The position numbers and the translations under genes were made by a program. From the NCBI RefSeq assembly GCF_009730915.1, contig NC_052479.1, forward strand, positions 1,426,001-1,490,000: a stretch of 64,000 nucleotides of DNA, written 5' to 3'. The stretch is from Dioscorea cayenensis subsp. rotundata. Its lineage: Eukaryota > Streptophyta > Magnoliopsida > Dioscoreales > Dioscoreaceae. Positions 35,920 to 47,758 of the stretch are shown one piece after another; the first letter of the stretch is position 1; each line of letters opens with the position of its first letter. The notes beneath the pieces are model-generated. The model searched no databases. It was not told where the DNA came from and saw only the letters and a program-made list of their open reading frames with translations.

Positions 35920-37760
35920 ATTTGACCGAGAATAATGTCACCTTTAAACACAAATGCATGTATTGATTAAGTAATATAGTATGCGTGATAGTATGGTTAT
36001 CAATCCATGAGGAATTTAGAATTATTAGTATTAATTATTCAACGTATTATCTAGCCTAATTATGTGATGTTCAATAGAATTTGAAGAAAATTGAAATTAA
36101 AGGTCCTAGACTAGCAACATTAGCCCTTAAGAACAAACAATGCATGAAAAGAGAGGTGTTTGGGCACAGACTCTCTTTAAGGCTAACAATACAAACTGGA
36201 CAAGGATATAATACAAACATGCAATACGGATTAGATTGAGAGAATTCCTACAATGCAATATCTTTTTTTTTTTAAGTGAATTGCATCTGGTCTCATACGT
36301 AGCTAATATAGACATCCCTATAACTGCATTAATACTCTATGAATACTATTTAGAAATAAAATACGGTTTCTTGAATTACCTAGCTCCTTTCTCAAGGTAA
36401 TTAACCTTAATCACATACATAGAGTAATTGGAATCTCATCCTTATTGGCACTTCCTATGATTGCATTAACGAACAAGGAGCCCTAACTATGTTGATGTCA
36501 CTAGGGAGAATTGCAGGCCAGGATTGCCTAGTAATTCCAAAGTACCATATCTATAGGTGAACTCACAACTCTCTTCAATTGTGGTTGATCTACATACGAT
36601 AGACCTCTCGATCTTCACTCATATGGTTCACACATATATAGACTCTTGGCTATCGCAAGTCACATCAATAGAAATCAAGATAAGAAAGTACGCACAATTG
36701 AATCTTAATCAAAATATTGCATTATAAAAGTTGATGAAAGATTAAGAAATATTACATCCAATTAAGTCTCAAAAGATAAACGCCCAAAGGTTTATCTATG
36801 CCTAAACACCAAGTAAATTAGTTTCCCATTATTGGGGAACAGCAATCCAATCCAAGAGAGAAGGAAAACTTTGAATAAAATATTAAAGACACTCTCATGC
36901 CTTATCCCCCATATTAGGGACAATATTTAAGGATCTTCCATGAACGTCGCCGAGATCTCTCTTCAGCAACTTCCTTGATGCCCTAGAACCTTGGTAAACT
37001 TGGTTGTACCTAGATTGATGAAGAAAAGCCCTTCCAAGCCTATCCTCTTCTTCCCTTTCACCTAGCTGCCAAAAGTCCTCCCTAAAACCCCTGAAAACCA
37101 TATTTATACCATTTTGCTTACAAGGGTTCATTATGGGAGTAACCCTGTGCCATATAGATGTGGAGATGAAAAGGCATGAGCCTTATGGGCAGCTTACGGG
37201 CGTATAACCATAGTTTGTATGGTCTTCTGCCTGAGTCTTACTATCTAGCTTATAGGCGTAAGCAGTACACCGTAAGTGCTTCTGTCTGGTGCTTGCGACA
37301 GTCTTATGAGCATGAGCCTTGTCTGTAGACTCCACTGCCTAACACTTGCTGCCAAGTTTTCAGGCACAAGCTTTGTTCGTAAGCTCTTTTGTCTTACTCT
37401 TATGCTTTAGCTTATGAGTGTAAGTATGCCCACAAGCCCTTATGTCTGGAACTTACGACCATAATTTTGGTTATAAGTAGACCTTAATTAAAGGCTTTTG
37501 TTTGCCCTGTTCTCCTTGTCCTGTTGCTGAAGAGATCTTCTCTTCATCCTTATGGGGATAAGGAGCCTACATGACTGTCTGGAATACCCTAAATTGCTCC
37601 CAATTGCCTCAATTGGTTCTCTTGTGCTCCATACACTCCATTTGTGCCCTAAATACATCAAAACAACAAATCATAAGTACCACTTTGCTAATAGTTCATT
37701 AAATAACCATACCGAATATAGAATATTAATCACAATATGAGCTCACACACTTATCACCAG
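35920..37760. mobile_element. probable LTR-retrotransposon remnant (LTR/untranslated part)
   Basis: About 1.8 kb contrasts with its flanks in base composition. It shows motifs typical of plant LTR-element ends, such as a GGTTATCAATCCATGAGGAA-type segment near 35995 and a CTCACACACTTATCA end near 37757. No gag, pol, primer-binding site or second LTR is visible, so a solo LTR or an eroded piece is likely. The call rests on general resemblance, and borders are approximate. Confidence 0.4.
37192..37465. repeat. degenerate 54-bp tandem repeat, five units, each with a GCTTA...TAAGC palindrome
   Basis: Units begin near 37192, 37248, 37301, 37356 and 37410 (spacing 56, 53, 55, 54 bp), and a partial unit follows. 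Each opens with a variant of GCTTATRRGCGTAAG, a dyad that could form a hairpin. Each then carries a CTTnTGTCTGG-like block and a second CTTACG-like element. It lies inside the probable retroelement remnant. Confidence 0.75.
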
Positions 37761-37973
37761 GTCCCTTATGTAAAGTATTCATGTTTTTGATGAAGAGACG
37801 GGTACGAATCTCAACCCACACAAAGTGAGGGCACAAGTGTATTGAGGTATTAATTCTATGCATGTGCATGGTCTTAAAACATGCTTACCCACATTTCATA
37901 AATAAACAAATAAATAAATAAATGATGCAATTGATTGTTTATCTTGAAAATTAAAAAACTTTTCGGCGAGGTC

Positions 37974-39480
37974 TATTTTTGGTTGAATCATTTACTACTA
38001 TAAATAATTCCAATTAAGACCAAATTAAATTATCAAAACTTTTGATGGCAGGAACTCTTCAATTAAGATATCATGATGTGAAAAATAAAGTTTGATATCT
38101 GAGTAACTTCCCAAAAAAATCGTCTAGGAATCATCGATTATAGAATATAAAGTGTGACTTATATTCCAATTTTTGATAAAAAAAATTAATAATGAAAATG
38201 ATTACTCATCTCCAAAATAGTAAGATTCTTGATAAACATGAAATTTGATTATAGTTTCATCATAGAATCATTTCTATTTTAAGATTTAATTCAAGTAAAA
38301 GTGACTGAAAAGAATAATTGTTAACATTGAAAATAAGAAGAGAAATCCTAATTGAAGATTTCTTATTAAATTATGTACCATAACTAATTATGTTTTTTTC
38401 GTAAAAATCATTAATTAATATCTTGTTACTCATGTCATGTGAAGAAGTTGTTTTTGGCTTGAAGGAGGTGACACGGACCCAAGTTATATCAAATAATTCT
38501 TTTGTTAAAGATTCAAAAGGCTATGCTAGCTCTAAAACTTAGGTGTGTTCCTCCTAAAAAGGACAAGAGAAAAAACAAAAATCAAATTATATCACCAAGT
38601 GCTAAATAACACAATTGAACACATTAACAATGATGAATAAAGCACTAGAGAAAATCAATCATATTAAATTTTATTTTCGATTGAATCATTTACTACTATA
38701 AATAATTTAAATTAAGACCAATATGAATCATGAAAACTTTTGATCGTGGGAACTCTTTAATTGAGCTGTTATGCATGATGTGAAAACTTTCCAAAATATA
38801 TAAAGTTTGATGTATGAGTAACTTCCAAAAAGACGTGTCCATTATGGAATATAAAAGTATGATTTATTTCAATGTTAATAAAAAGCTTAATGATAAAAGT
38901 AATTACTCATCTTAAAAGTAAAAAGATTCTTGATAAGTTTGAAATTTATTTAAATATGCATCAAGGAATATTACTATTTTAAAATTTAATTCAAGAAAAA
39001 AGTGACCGAGAAGAATAATTATTGAAATTGAAGATAAGAAGAGAGCTCCTAAATTAAGATGTTTTTATTAAACTATATTTATTATTATTATTATTATAAT
39101 TATTATTATTATTTTGGTAAAAGATCATTAATTAATATCTTATTACCGGTTGTTAAATATGATGTGATTAATTAGGAAATGAACTATGTATTTCCCAAGA
39201 TTCAAATTATAAACAAGAAAATGCATTAAGAAATTAATATATAGCTATGATCTCATGTGGAGATGCTTTTGGCTTGAATGAGATGAGACGGACATCTCTA
39301 TATAACCAAGTCATTCTCAAATAATTCTCTCGCTATAGATTCAAAGGCTATGCTAAAACTTAGGTTCCTCCTAAAAATGGACAATAGATAAGACAATAAT
39401 CAAATTATGTCACCAGGTGCTAAATAACACAATAAAACACATTAAAAATAATGAATAAAGGACTAAAGAAGAATCACTCA
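37974..39480. repeat. tandem direct duplication of an AT-rich segment of about 0.7 kb
   Basis: Unit 1 (about 37974-38661) and unit 2 (about 38672-39480) align end to end. Both start with TTGAATCATTTACTACTATA and share GAGTAACTTCC, GATTCTTGATAA, TTTTGGCTTGAA, GGCTATGCTA and TGCTAAATAACACAAT in the same order. Both end with GAATAAAG-ACTA-AGAA-ATCA. Unit 2 has an added (ATT)n block near 39078-39110. Divergence looks substantial, so the event is old. No coding potential is seen in either copy. Confidence 0.85.
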
Positions 39481-40155
39481 CCTAATAGTCATAGTATATG
39501 CATATATAAATATAATGCACAGCAGTAACAACAATGACTAGCCGGTAATCCCAATTATTTAATTGGAGTCAAATTTTATTTTTATTTTTTTATTTTTTTA
39601 CATAGCTCTATCAAAAGCCAAAAGACTAAGACTGAACAAACCAAGTGCATGCATATCATTCGTAAAGTTTCTACTAGACATTTTTTATATCTATATTTTT
39701 CTCTTCATCTTTTATGGTTTTTCACTCAGAAAACTTTTACCAAACTTATATATGGGAATATGTATCATTTATCTAAGAGCATGTCCATACGCATCTAGCT
39801 TTAATCGATTCTCTCTTAACTTATCAGTAATAAATGCCACTCACAATCTATTTTTCAGATAAACTCATTCCTTAATTGATTATTCTCAATAACATATGAT
39901 ATCTATCTCAAAATTTTCATCTCAACCATGTCCATTGTTGGAGTATATATGTTGTTTTTTAACCACCTAAGATTTTGATTCATACATCAAAGTTGGCCTA
40001 ATGAGGATTTTATAAAATTTACTATTTAATCTAAGAGTTATTATACGATATCATATATATATATAAACCTCCGGAAGCTTTTCTCCATTTTATCAAACCT
40101 ACCTTAATCACATTGGTAACATCTTTTATAACAAATGCATTCATACATATATCTA

Positions 40156-40190
<35 letters not shown>

Positions 40191-41149
40191 TTTTTAAATA
40201 TTTCAACTTTAACAAATATGTACAAAAATTTTATGTTTATTTGGACTAGTTTCAAGTGTTTGATTGTAAATATATTATAATAGAACTCATTTTAATTAAT
40301 TATCAATTGAAAGGCACTGGCGCTATTGTTTTATTGTTATGATCTTTAGTACATTATCTAATTAGTAAAGAAAAAAAACGAACAAGGCATGTCATCATCT
40401 CGGCCACATTCAAATTGGATGCATCATGAACAAAAAGACAGGACATCAGCTCATCTTTTTTTTTTAAAAAAAAAAAAATATTTATTGTTATTATTAATTT
40501 TTAATCTTTATGAAATATTTGATGGCAACTCATCACCTGACTAACTTGCCATATGATCTATCATTAGCTTTGCATTTATTTTAATACATAATCAAATATA
40601 CAAATTTAAACTACATTAAAAGCCAAGCATAGAAATTAAATGAATCCAAATTAATGTGATCATCTTTGAATTATCACGCCGACACACTTAAGAGAATATG
40701 TTGAACTTCAAAAGAAAACATATCTAATCAGTAAGACATGGTGGTGGTTGAAGTGGTTTTCTCTTCATTGATAGGTCATCTTTAATTTGTATTAACTTAT
40801 TTGCTTCCTTTTTTGTTTTATATATACACACACACATACATGTTTATTAATTTCAACCTTTTTTAATGCAAGCAACCTCTTATGGTCAATTAGTGAATCT
40901 AAGCCTTATGGACTACTTCCATTAACTTCTTAGACAATGACTCAATTATAATTTCCATTCATTCTAGAATAGTACGTAATGTATTCTTTACCTCATTGTT
41001 TGCTAGATATATGTACATATATATATATATATATGAGATAAAAATACATATGAGTTTTGAATGATGTGTAATATAGAGATAAAAGAAGGATATATATATA
41101 TATATATGTGGAATTAATAATACAAGAAAAGAGGCTTTCATAGATAGAT
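39481..41149. other. intergenic AT-rich DNA with many (TA)n runs, no gene seen
   Basis: Notable (TA)n runs lie at about 40157-40186, 41016-41034 and 41090-41108. Short open frames are composition-driven. Confidence 0.7.
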
Positions 41150-42490
41150 TCAAACATCTCTAGGGTCTATGAAAAGAGTGGGAGGAGGAGGTGCCTTAGT
41201 CCAATCAAAGGAGACCATGTCTTCACTTGCACTGATGAGTTTTTTCATGCACAATAGATCTTCTGAACATGATAAGAACTTGCAATGAGGAATATAATGC
41301 CTAAGTTTATCGAAACCTCCGATTTCGGTAACGATAACCTTGCAATCTTTTTCGGTCTTCACCGCCAAGTTATGCACATAGTTGCACAAGGAGTTCACTA
41401 GTTTTGATGCTAATAAACCTTCACCATGAATTCCATACATGAAATAGAAGCCAAATGGAGTGAAAATATTAGGTATTGATGGAACCCTAATGCAAGGTTT
41501 TAGAACTCTACTTACCAACCTTGAAACTTCTGCAAGTAGAACACAAGCACAATGAGCTCTGCCAACTCTTAACTTGAAAACATCAGCACAATTCCACACA
41601 CTTAACATTGCCCAACTTGTGGGAATGCTACTTGATGATCTATGATGATCATCATCTTCTAAACCATGCCATGACTCTCCTTGTGCATGAGCAATCCATG
41701 TCCCTAAACTCAACTTATTCGATAAAACCCGATCGATGTCTTGAGGGAAGAACTCTGCAGAGCTCAAGAATTTTCTGTAGATTTTTCGGCTTGTACTTGA
41801 GTAAGCTTCTCTATGATTACATTTGAAGGTATATGAATTGCATGTTGCTTGACAGGGTTCACAAGAATCATCGGCGATCGGAACTTGGAGTAGCCAAGCT
41901 TATCGACAAAGAGCTTGATCGATGCCTTGTTCTTCTTCTCCGTTGCCATGTATGCGTATTCGACTAGATTGGCCTATGAACCATTCTTCCATTTTACATA
42001 CTAGAAGCAATCCAATTCCTCTTCTTCTGAAAAGAGGAGAAACTCTTAGACCTAAGATATACCCTACCTTTGCTTCACCTTCATTAGGGTTAGGGTTAGG
42101 GTTAGGGTAAAGGTTGCCAACTGTGACAATTTTGATAGAACCTCTAATAATTCCCACCATCTCTTCTCCTAATTCAGCAACCTATGTTTAAGCCATCAAA
42201 AGAAGTACAAAATTAGTAAAACAGTATAAAGAAAACTATTGAAAAGATGATCAACAGATTGACCGATCGACTTATAAGAAGAAGAGGAGGAGAATTACCA
42301 TCATTTTATACAAAGGGCTGTTTCGAATTCGACATAGCGGATCGCCTAATGTATCGGTGAAGAGAAAAGGACTCTTCGTCGATCCTATTTCACACTTCTT
42401 CTCAAGTTCTTCCACTTTTGCTCTATCTTTTCTTCTGTCAAAGCTTCTTATCTTCACTGCCAAAGCTACTTCTTGTTCATCTGAAGACAT
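41150..42490 (-). CDS. HOOKLESS1-like GNAT N-acetyltransferase, two apparent compensating frameshifts
   Basis: Two exons: 42490-42299 and 42181-41150, with donor ATG/gtaatt and acceptor AACATAG. Arabidopsis HLS1 acts in apical-hook growth and light/ethylene/auxin responses and is reported to affect histone acetylation. Visible conserved parts are LFTDTLGDPLCRIRNSP, the acetyl-CoA-binding motif LGLRVSPLFRRRGIG (RRxGIG), KLGYSKFRSPMILVNPV, SSAEFFPQDIDRVLSNKLSL and, at the end, FIDPRDV. The start at 42490 (MSSDEQE) is preferred because upstream codons are non-ATG. Two breaks disturb the frame: near 41971-41974 (one extra base) and at the T-run 41782-41786 (one base short). Their net effect is zero and the corrected protein has about 407 residues, matching the family. 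An Asn-Pro repeat encoded by TTAGGG hexamers lies just before the acetyl-CoA motif. Confidence 0.88.
42084..42108 (-). repeat. telomere-like (TTAGGG)4 tract in coding sequence of the HLS1-like gene
   Basis: Four perfect TTAGGG units encode PNPNPNPN on the minus strand, in a position where relatives have a variable loop between the beta-strands of the GNAT fold. Confidence 0.88.
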
Positions 42491-42610
42491 GAGTTTGCAC
42501 TTCAAGTGATGCCCTAATTAATTGCTTTACTAATATCTCACACTAATGCTATAGCTTATCAATTTCATATACATATATATATATCTATTCCATTCATTAG
42601 TCTATGCATG

Positions 42611-42643
<33 letters not shown>

Positions 42644-45600
42644 AACACATGATTAAGCTTGATTTTTTTTTATGATCATGATGAAAACAAGTGCTTGGAC
42701 AAGTAGGGCCATGAAGTTACATACATGTTTATATATATTTATATATAAGACATGAAGTCACTCCCTTCTCACTAATGGCACATGATTGATAAGCTTAACT
42801 TGCTTCATAGTTGATATATATTTATAAATTAAAAGAAGAAGAAAAACACAAGTCACCATGAGCTATCATTTTTATGATCATCTTTAAGTTTGTTCTTGCT
42901 TATACTCTTTAGTCTTTAGCAAGCTTGTGCCGACATGAACATTGTTTGGGTTTTTATAAAGTATTACTTGTTTTTGGATTTGATGGTTTGATGGCTGCCA
43001 TTAATTAATTATTATAAAAGCTTAATCAATTAGTTTTTAGACTCATTAAATGATATCGAACATGCATTATTATATTCTATTTTTTAATTTAAGGTTGAGA
43101 GCATCATTTGTCTTCTAATCGATATGGTGATAATTATTTTTCTTCAAAATGAAAAAAAATGCTCATCTTCATCTTTGAAGAGGAGAGATTTTTTAATATA
43201 TATTTTTAAAATTAAATTATTAAATTAAATAATTATTTAAACATTATATTTTTTAAAATATTCAGAAAAATTAGTTTTTATATCGCATTTATTACGACGC
43301 CAACATGTCATCAAACGTTTGGTGCATATGTTTCTCTTTTCTCTTACAAGAGACCGCACAAATCTTAATCTCTTTTTTAAAACTAATTTAATTTTTTTTA
43401 ATTAAAATAAGTTGCATTTTTTTAATTGCATTTAGTTGTTTTCTTTATGACAAAAAAAAAATTATAATTATTATCAAAAGTTGAAAATTCATAATCATAA
43501 TTATAAAAACCATCATGCTTTGAACAATATGTTTTCTAAATTCTAATACAGTTTGTAAAAAGGTATATTAATTGAAATATGAGCTTAATAGAAATCTGAT
43601 AAAACTTAAAAGAAATATAGATTGGATCCAAAAGAAGTTGGGAGAATAAGATATATATATATATATATATATATAGAAAGCTTCAAAAAAAAAACATGAT
43701 CAAGAATGTTGTGTAAGTTAATATACATCAAGTAATTAAAAAGAAATAGAAAATGCTGGGGTTTAGAAGTACTATCTTAGGTTGAGTATTATTTTTAATA
43801 ATATTTGATTTAATAATACTTTTTATTTGAAAAATAACTTTTTATTTTTATTCATTATTTTGGGCATGGTTAACATGTTTCACAAATTCTTGCTTACCTG
43901 AATTTGCTGATGGATTAGGCAATATAAAACCAAAATTTTGACTAAAAAATTTCATTAAAGCATCATTGACAATTAGGTAACTAACAGTCCACCTTATGGT
44001 TCTAATCTATGATGAAAAAAATATATATAAATATTTTATTTGATAAAATAAATATTTTTTATTATATTTTTAATGAAATTAAACATCCACCACTCCCACA
44101 ACAGGAGAGTAATTCTTCATTGTTCTCCTTGGAATGAAGCTTAGAGGTTGGTTGATTTTTAAACTCAAATAATATTTTAAGAAGATTTCAGTCCCTCATC
44201 GGAATTTAATATTATTAGATTATAAAATTAGACCCCGGATTTTTTTTATGTAAGGCTCTCATTTTGAGAAGATTTGAGATCGAAACATACACACAGGATA
44301 AGAGCATGATATTGTTGAGCTTGCGAATACGTTCCATATCAGTGCACGCCTATAACTATTAATCTTAAATAAGGGTGATTGTCACCTAATGTCAAAAAAA
44401 AAAAAAATTTATGATGAATGTTTAATAAAATATTACTAGATAAAATATTTTCGGTTTCCAATTGTAGAATTTAATATTTTTAGATATATGTACAAATTAC
44501 ATTCCCAAGAAAACTTTAAAAAAAAAATCCCTGTAATGTATTATATATCTTTTGATCTGTTTATTTTTCTATAGTTTTATATATTTGAAATTATGATTTA
44601 TCTTTTAGTCATGCTAATTGCTACTTTTATAAATTATTATTATTATTTTGTGAGATATTGCAATGAGTTGTGGGGATGTATATTTGGTAAATTTAATTTA
44701 TAGAATAAAACATTATTCTCCATGTTATAGCACGGCAAAATTAAAACATTTTTTTAAAAATATATTACCCTATAGAACACTAAAATTACTTATATAACCA
44801 ATAATTTATGGAATAAATCTTCAAAAATCATTTATGTTTGATTAGATAATTGAGAAGAATATAATTAAATTTGTTCAAATCATTTATTTATTTTTATCTA
44901 GATGTATATATAGTGTTATTGGTTTGAAAAAAATAAAAATTTTGAGTTACAATTAAAATTACAAGGAGAGATTTAACAGTATATATTACATAAATTCAAA
45001 TTTTTATTAACAGTATGAACATAATATATGGATTTAGAAACTAACCTTACTTGTGGCAAACTATATATACACACACACTTAAAAGATATTGTTTATATGT
45101 AGATATTTTTATTTTAAATAAATAATGACTACCATTTAAGTCCAAAATACAAAAGAAATTCTTCATACAAACTCCTTTGTTGTCAACAAGCAAAACATAA
45201 TATTATAAAATAAAATAAAAAAACAAAAGAAAAATATCAAAATCCTGACATTAATTAAATTTTGATATTAAATAAAAAAAGATGATTAGCAAGGGTGGTA
45301 AATCACTTAAAAGTCTATGCGAATTTGTAAAGTGAATTATAGGTTCGTTTTACTTTGCAAGATCAGCTAGTCCTTATTTATTCTTTTATCACTTTATCCT
45401 TTGCTATGGCCTATGTTATAGTTCCTATGGTTTCTATGACCCACATATAATTAAATGGAAAAAAATAAAACAATCATAATAGGTATACTGAATTAACAGT
45501 TAAAGCAAGATAGTGAGATACTAATTAAACAGGGTTGGAGTAAGAATTAAACAATATTCTATGCAACAGGATCCAACCACCTCAATCTCTAACAAAATAA

Positions 45601-47758
45601 TTAGTATTTTAATTTTCTAAAGGCAAGTGTTTGAATTTCATATGGGATTTATCCATATTTTTTTAAAATAAAAAAAATACTAAATAAGATATCAAAATAA
45701 TTTATATGTACACATTATTTAACATATTTGTTAAGTTTTTCCAAACTGATTTTTCTCTCTTTTATCTTCTGTGAAATTTAACTCCGATTCTAATTATGTT
45801 TGTGGTTTTATACAGAGAAATGGATAAAATAGTTCTATATCAACTAGGAAAAAAAGAAAAGAAAAAAATCATGCATTTATAATTATAATTTGGACTTAAA
45901 CATGTGAGGTAGTTTTTTTATGAAATAAAACGGTGAGACCTGGTATATGATGGGCCAAAATGGACAATTCCTCAAATATAAGTTGACCTATTTTATTACA
46001 CACCTCTTTTTCCTGTGTTTTTTCTTCTGTCTTCTACACATATAAGCACAAAAATTTTGACACTATTTATGGTGTCTTCTTTTCCTTATCAAGATTCTAT
46101 GATTTTATAAGAAATAAAATTTAGTTCATAATTATTACCTACTTCAATGCTTACGAGAACCATATATAATATATTTAAAATCCGCTTCTGAAGCTCGGGT
46201 TAAGATAAACGATAACAACACTAAATTTAATAGAAAATCGTTTGTTTTGATGTTTCAAAACAAAGATAAAGATTAAAAAAAAAAATCTTCGAACAAATAT
46301 ATCTATTAAATAATATCCTTACTTAGGAAGTCATTGGTAACTATTCATGTTTGTAATTAAAAAGTTTTAAATTCGAGTCTCTCATATTACAATTTATTTT
46401 CTGGATCTCTTGTGTGGGAATTTTGTGTGAAAAATATCTCTCATTATTTTTTTCAGAAACTCAATTAAATCACCGGTAACTAGTGTATTTTGTCAACGTT
46501 GTTAAAATATATATATATCCCTTAATTTTTAATAAGCACAACCCACATCTCAACAATAATTTCAATACTTATACAAAAATTGGAAGGATAGTAAGACATT
46601 AGTTAAGGAAGAAGTGATTAATTAGATCACAAAAGTATTTGACTATAACAAAAATTTTAAGCATGAAAAAGAAATCATAAAAGAACTTCCTATTAATTTA
46701 TAGATTTACATATGTATATATATACACATATTTCAAAGATAAAATAAATCTAATTTTACCAACTGATTTTCCATGTCCATCAATTGTTGTATCTACCATA
46801 AAAATGATGAGGAGGCAAATTTAGAAATTTTTTCAATAAAAATTTTGAGTTTTAAAAATTAGTATTACAAATATAACATGTTTAGTTTTGGTATGAGCAT
46901 AATTCTTATATCTACGAAATCTTCTATTCTCGTTTGGTTAATTTTGTGAAAGTAAATTAAAAAAAAAAATCATAAAATAATTTTTTTAATATTTATATTT
47001 TCAAACGATTGCAGGTTAATTTCTACTATCTTTAATATTAATTATCTCAAATTATATCATCAAATCACAACAAATGTAAATGACAAATAAAATAAAATAA
47101 CAAATTAAAATTTTATCGCCAATAAAAAAACACACACAAATTAGATTTCCATTACTTGGACCAAGTCATTAGTGTTGATTTTTTTAAAAAAATTATTATT
47201 TAAAAAAAAAGCTATAAACACTATCAATATGGATAAATATATTTTCAAAGGAGATAAGGACAAAAACTAAATATATACCATAACTTATGCATTTATTTCC
47301 CATCTACCATTTTAATTATCTTCATGTATATCTATTAAAGAAGAGAAAAATATATAAATTAATTATTAATCCAAATCATGCACACACACACATATATATA
47401 TATATATACATTACTAACATGAAATTAACATAATAAAAGTCACACACTAATTAGAGAGTTAATCAAGATTAGTGCATCATTTAGAAATCATATGCACTTA
47501 TTAGTCCAAAAGTCCAAGCAAAACATCCATTTTTATCTTTCACTTGTCCTTCTCCTTCTCCTTCTCCCACAAAGATCTCATTTTTAAGCTTGTTTTTGCT
47601 CTCTTTGCATTGAATCTCAACCTCCCAAGTCTCCCAACAACCTCTTGTTGTTGCTTCTCTTGAAGGGAAGGAAGCCCCATCACCATCTCTACCTTCCCCC
47701 TTAGACACCCCAACCTCTTCTTCTTCTTCTTCTTCTTCTTCTTCATAGCTTTGTCAAG
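42491..47758. other. 5.3-kb gene desert, AT-rich
   Basis: No coding exon was recognised on either strand. The stretch holds long A/T runs and (TA)n/(CA)n microsatellites (for example 42613-42643, 43650-43675, 47381-47408). Transposon-like scraps without definable ends also occur. The last 250 bases are CT/CTT-rich and probably form the BAG leader. Confidence 0.7.

Noticed and set aside
37192-37465. CRISPR-like array
   Set aside because: Units are contiguous and diverged, with no unique spacers, and the DNA is plant nuclear. It is an ordinary tandem repeat.
37798-37840. tRNA or SINE B-box-like GGTACGAATCTC
   Set aside because: There is no matching A box or cloverleaf nearby. It is probably part of the retroelement remnant.
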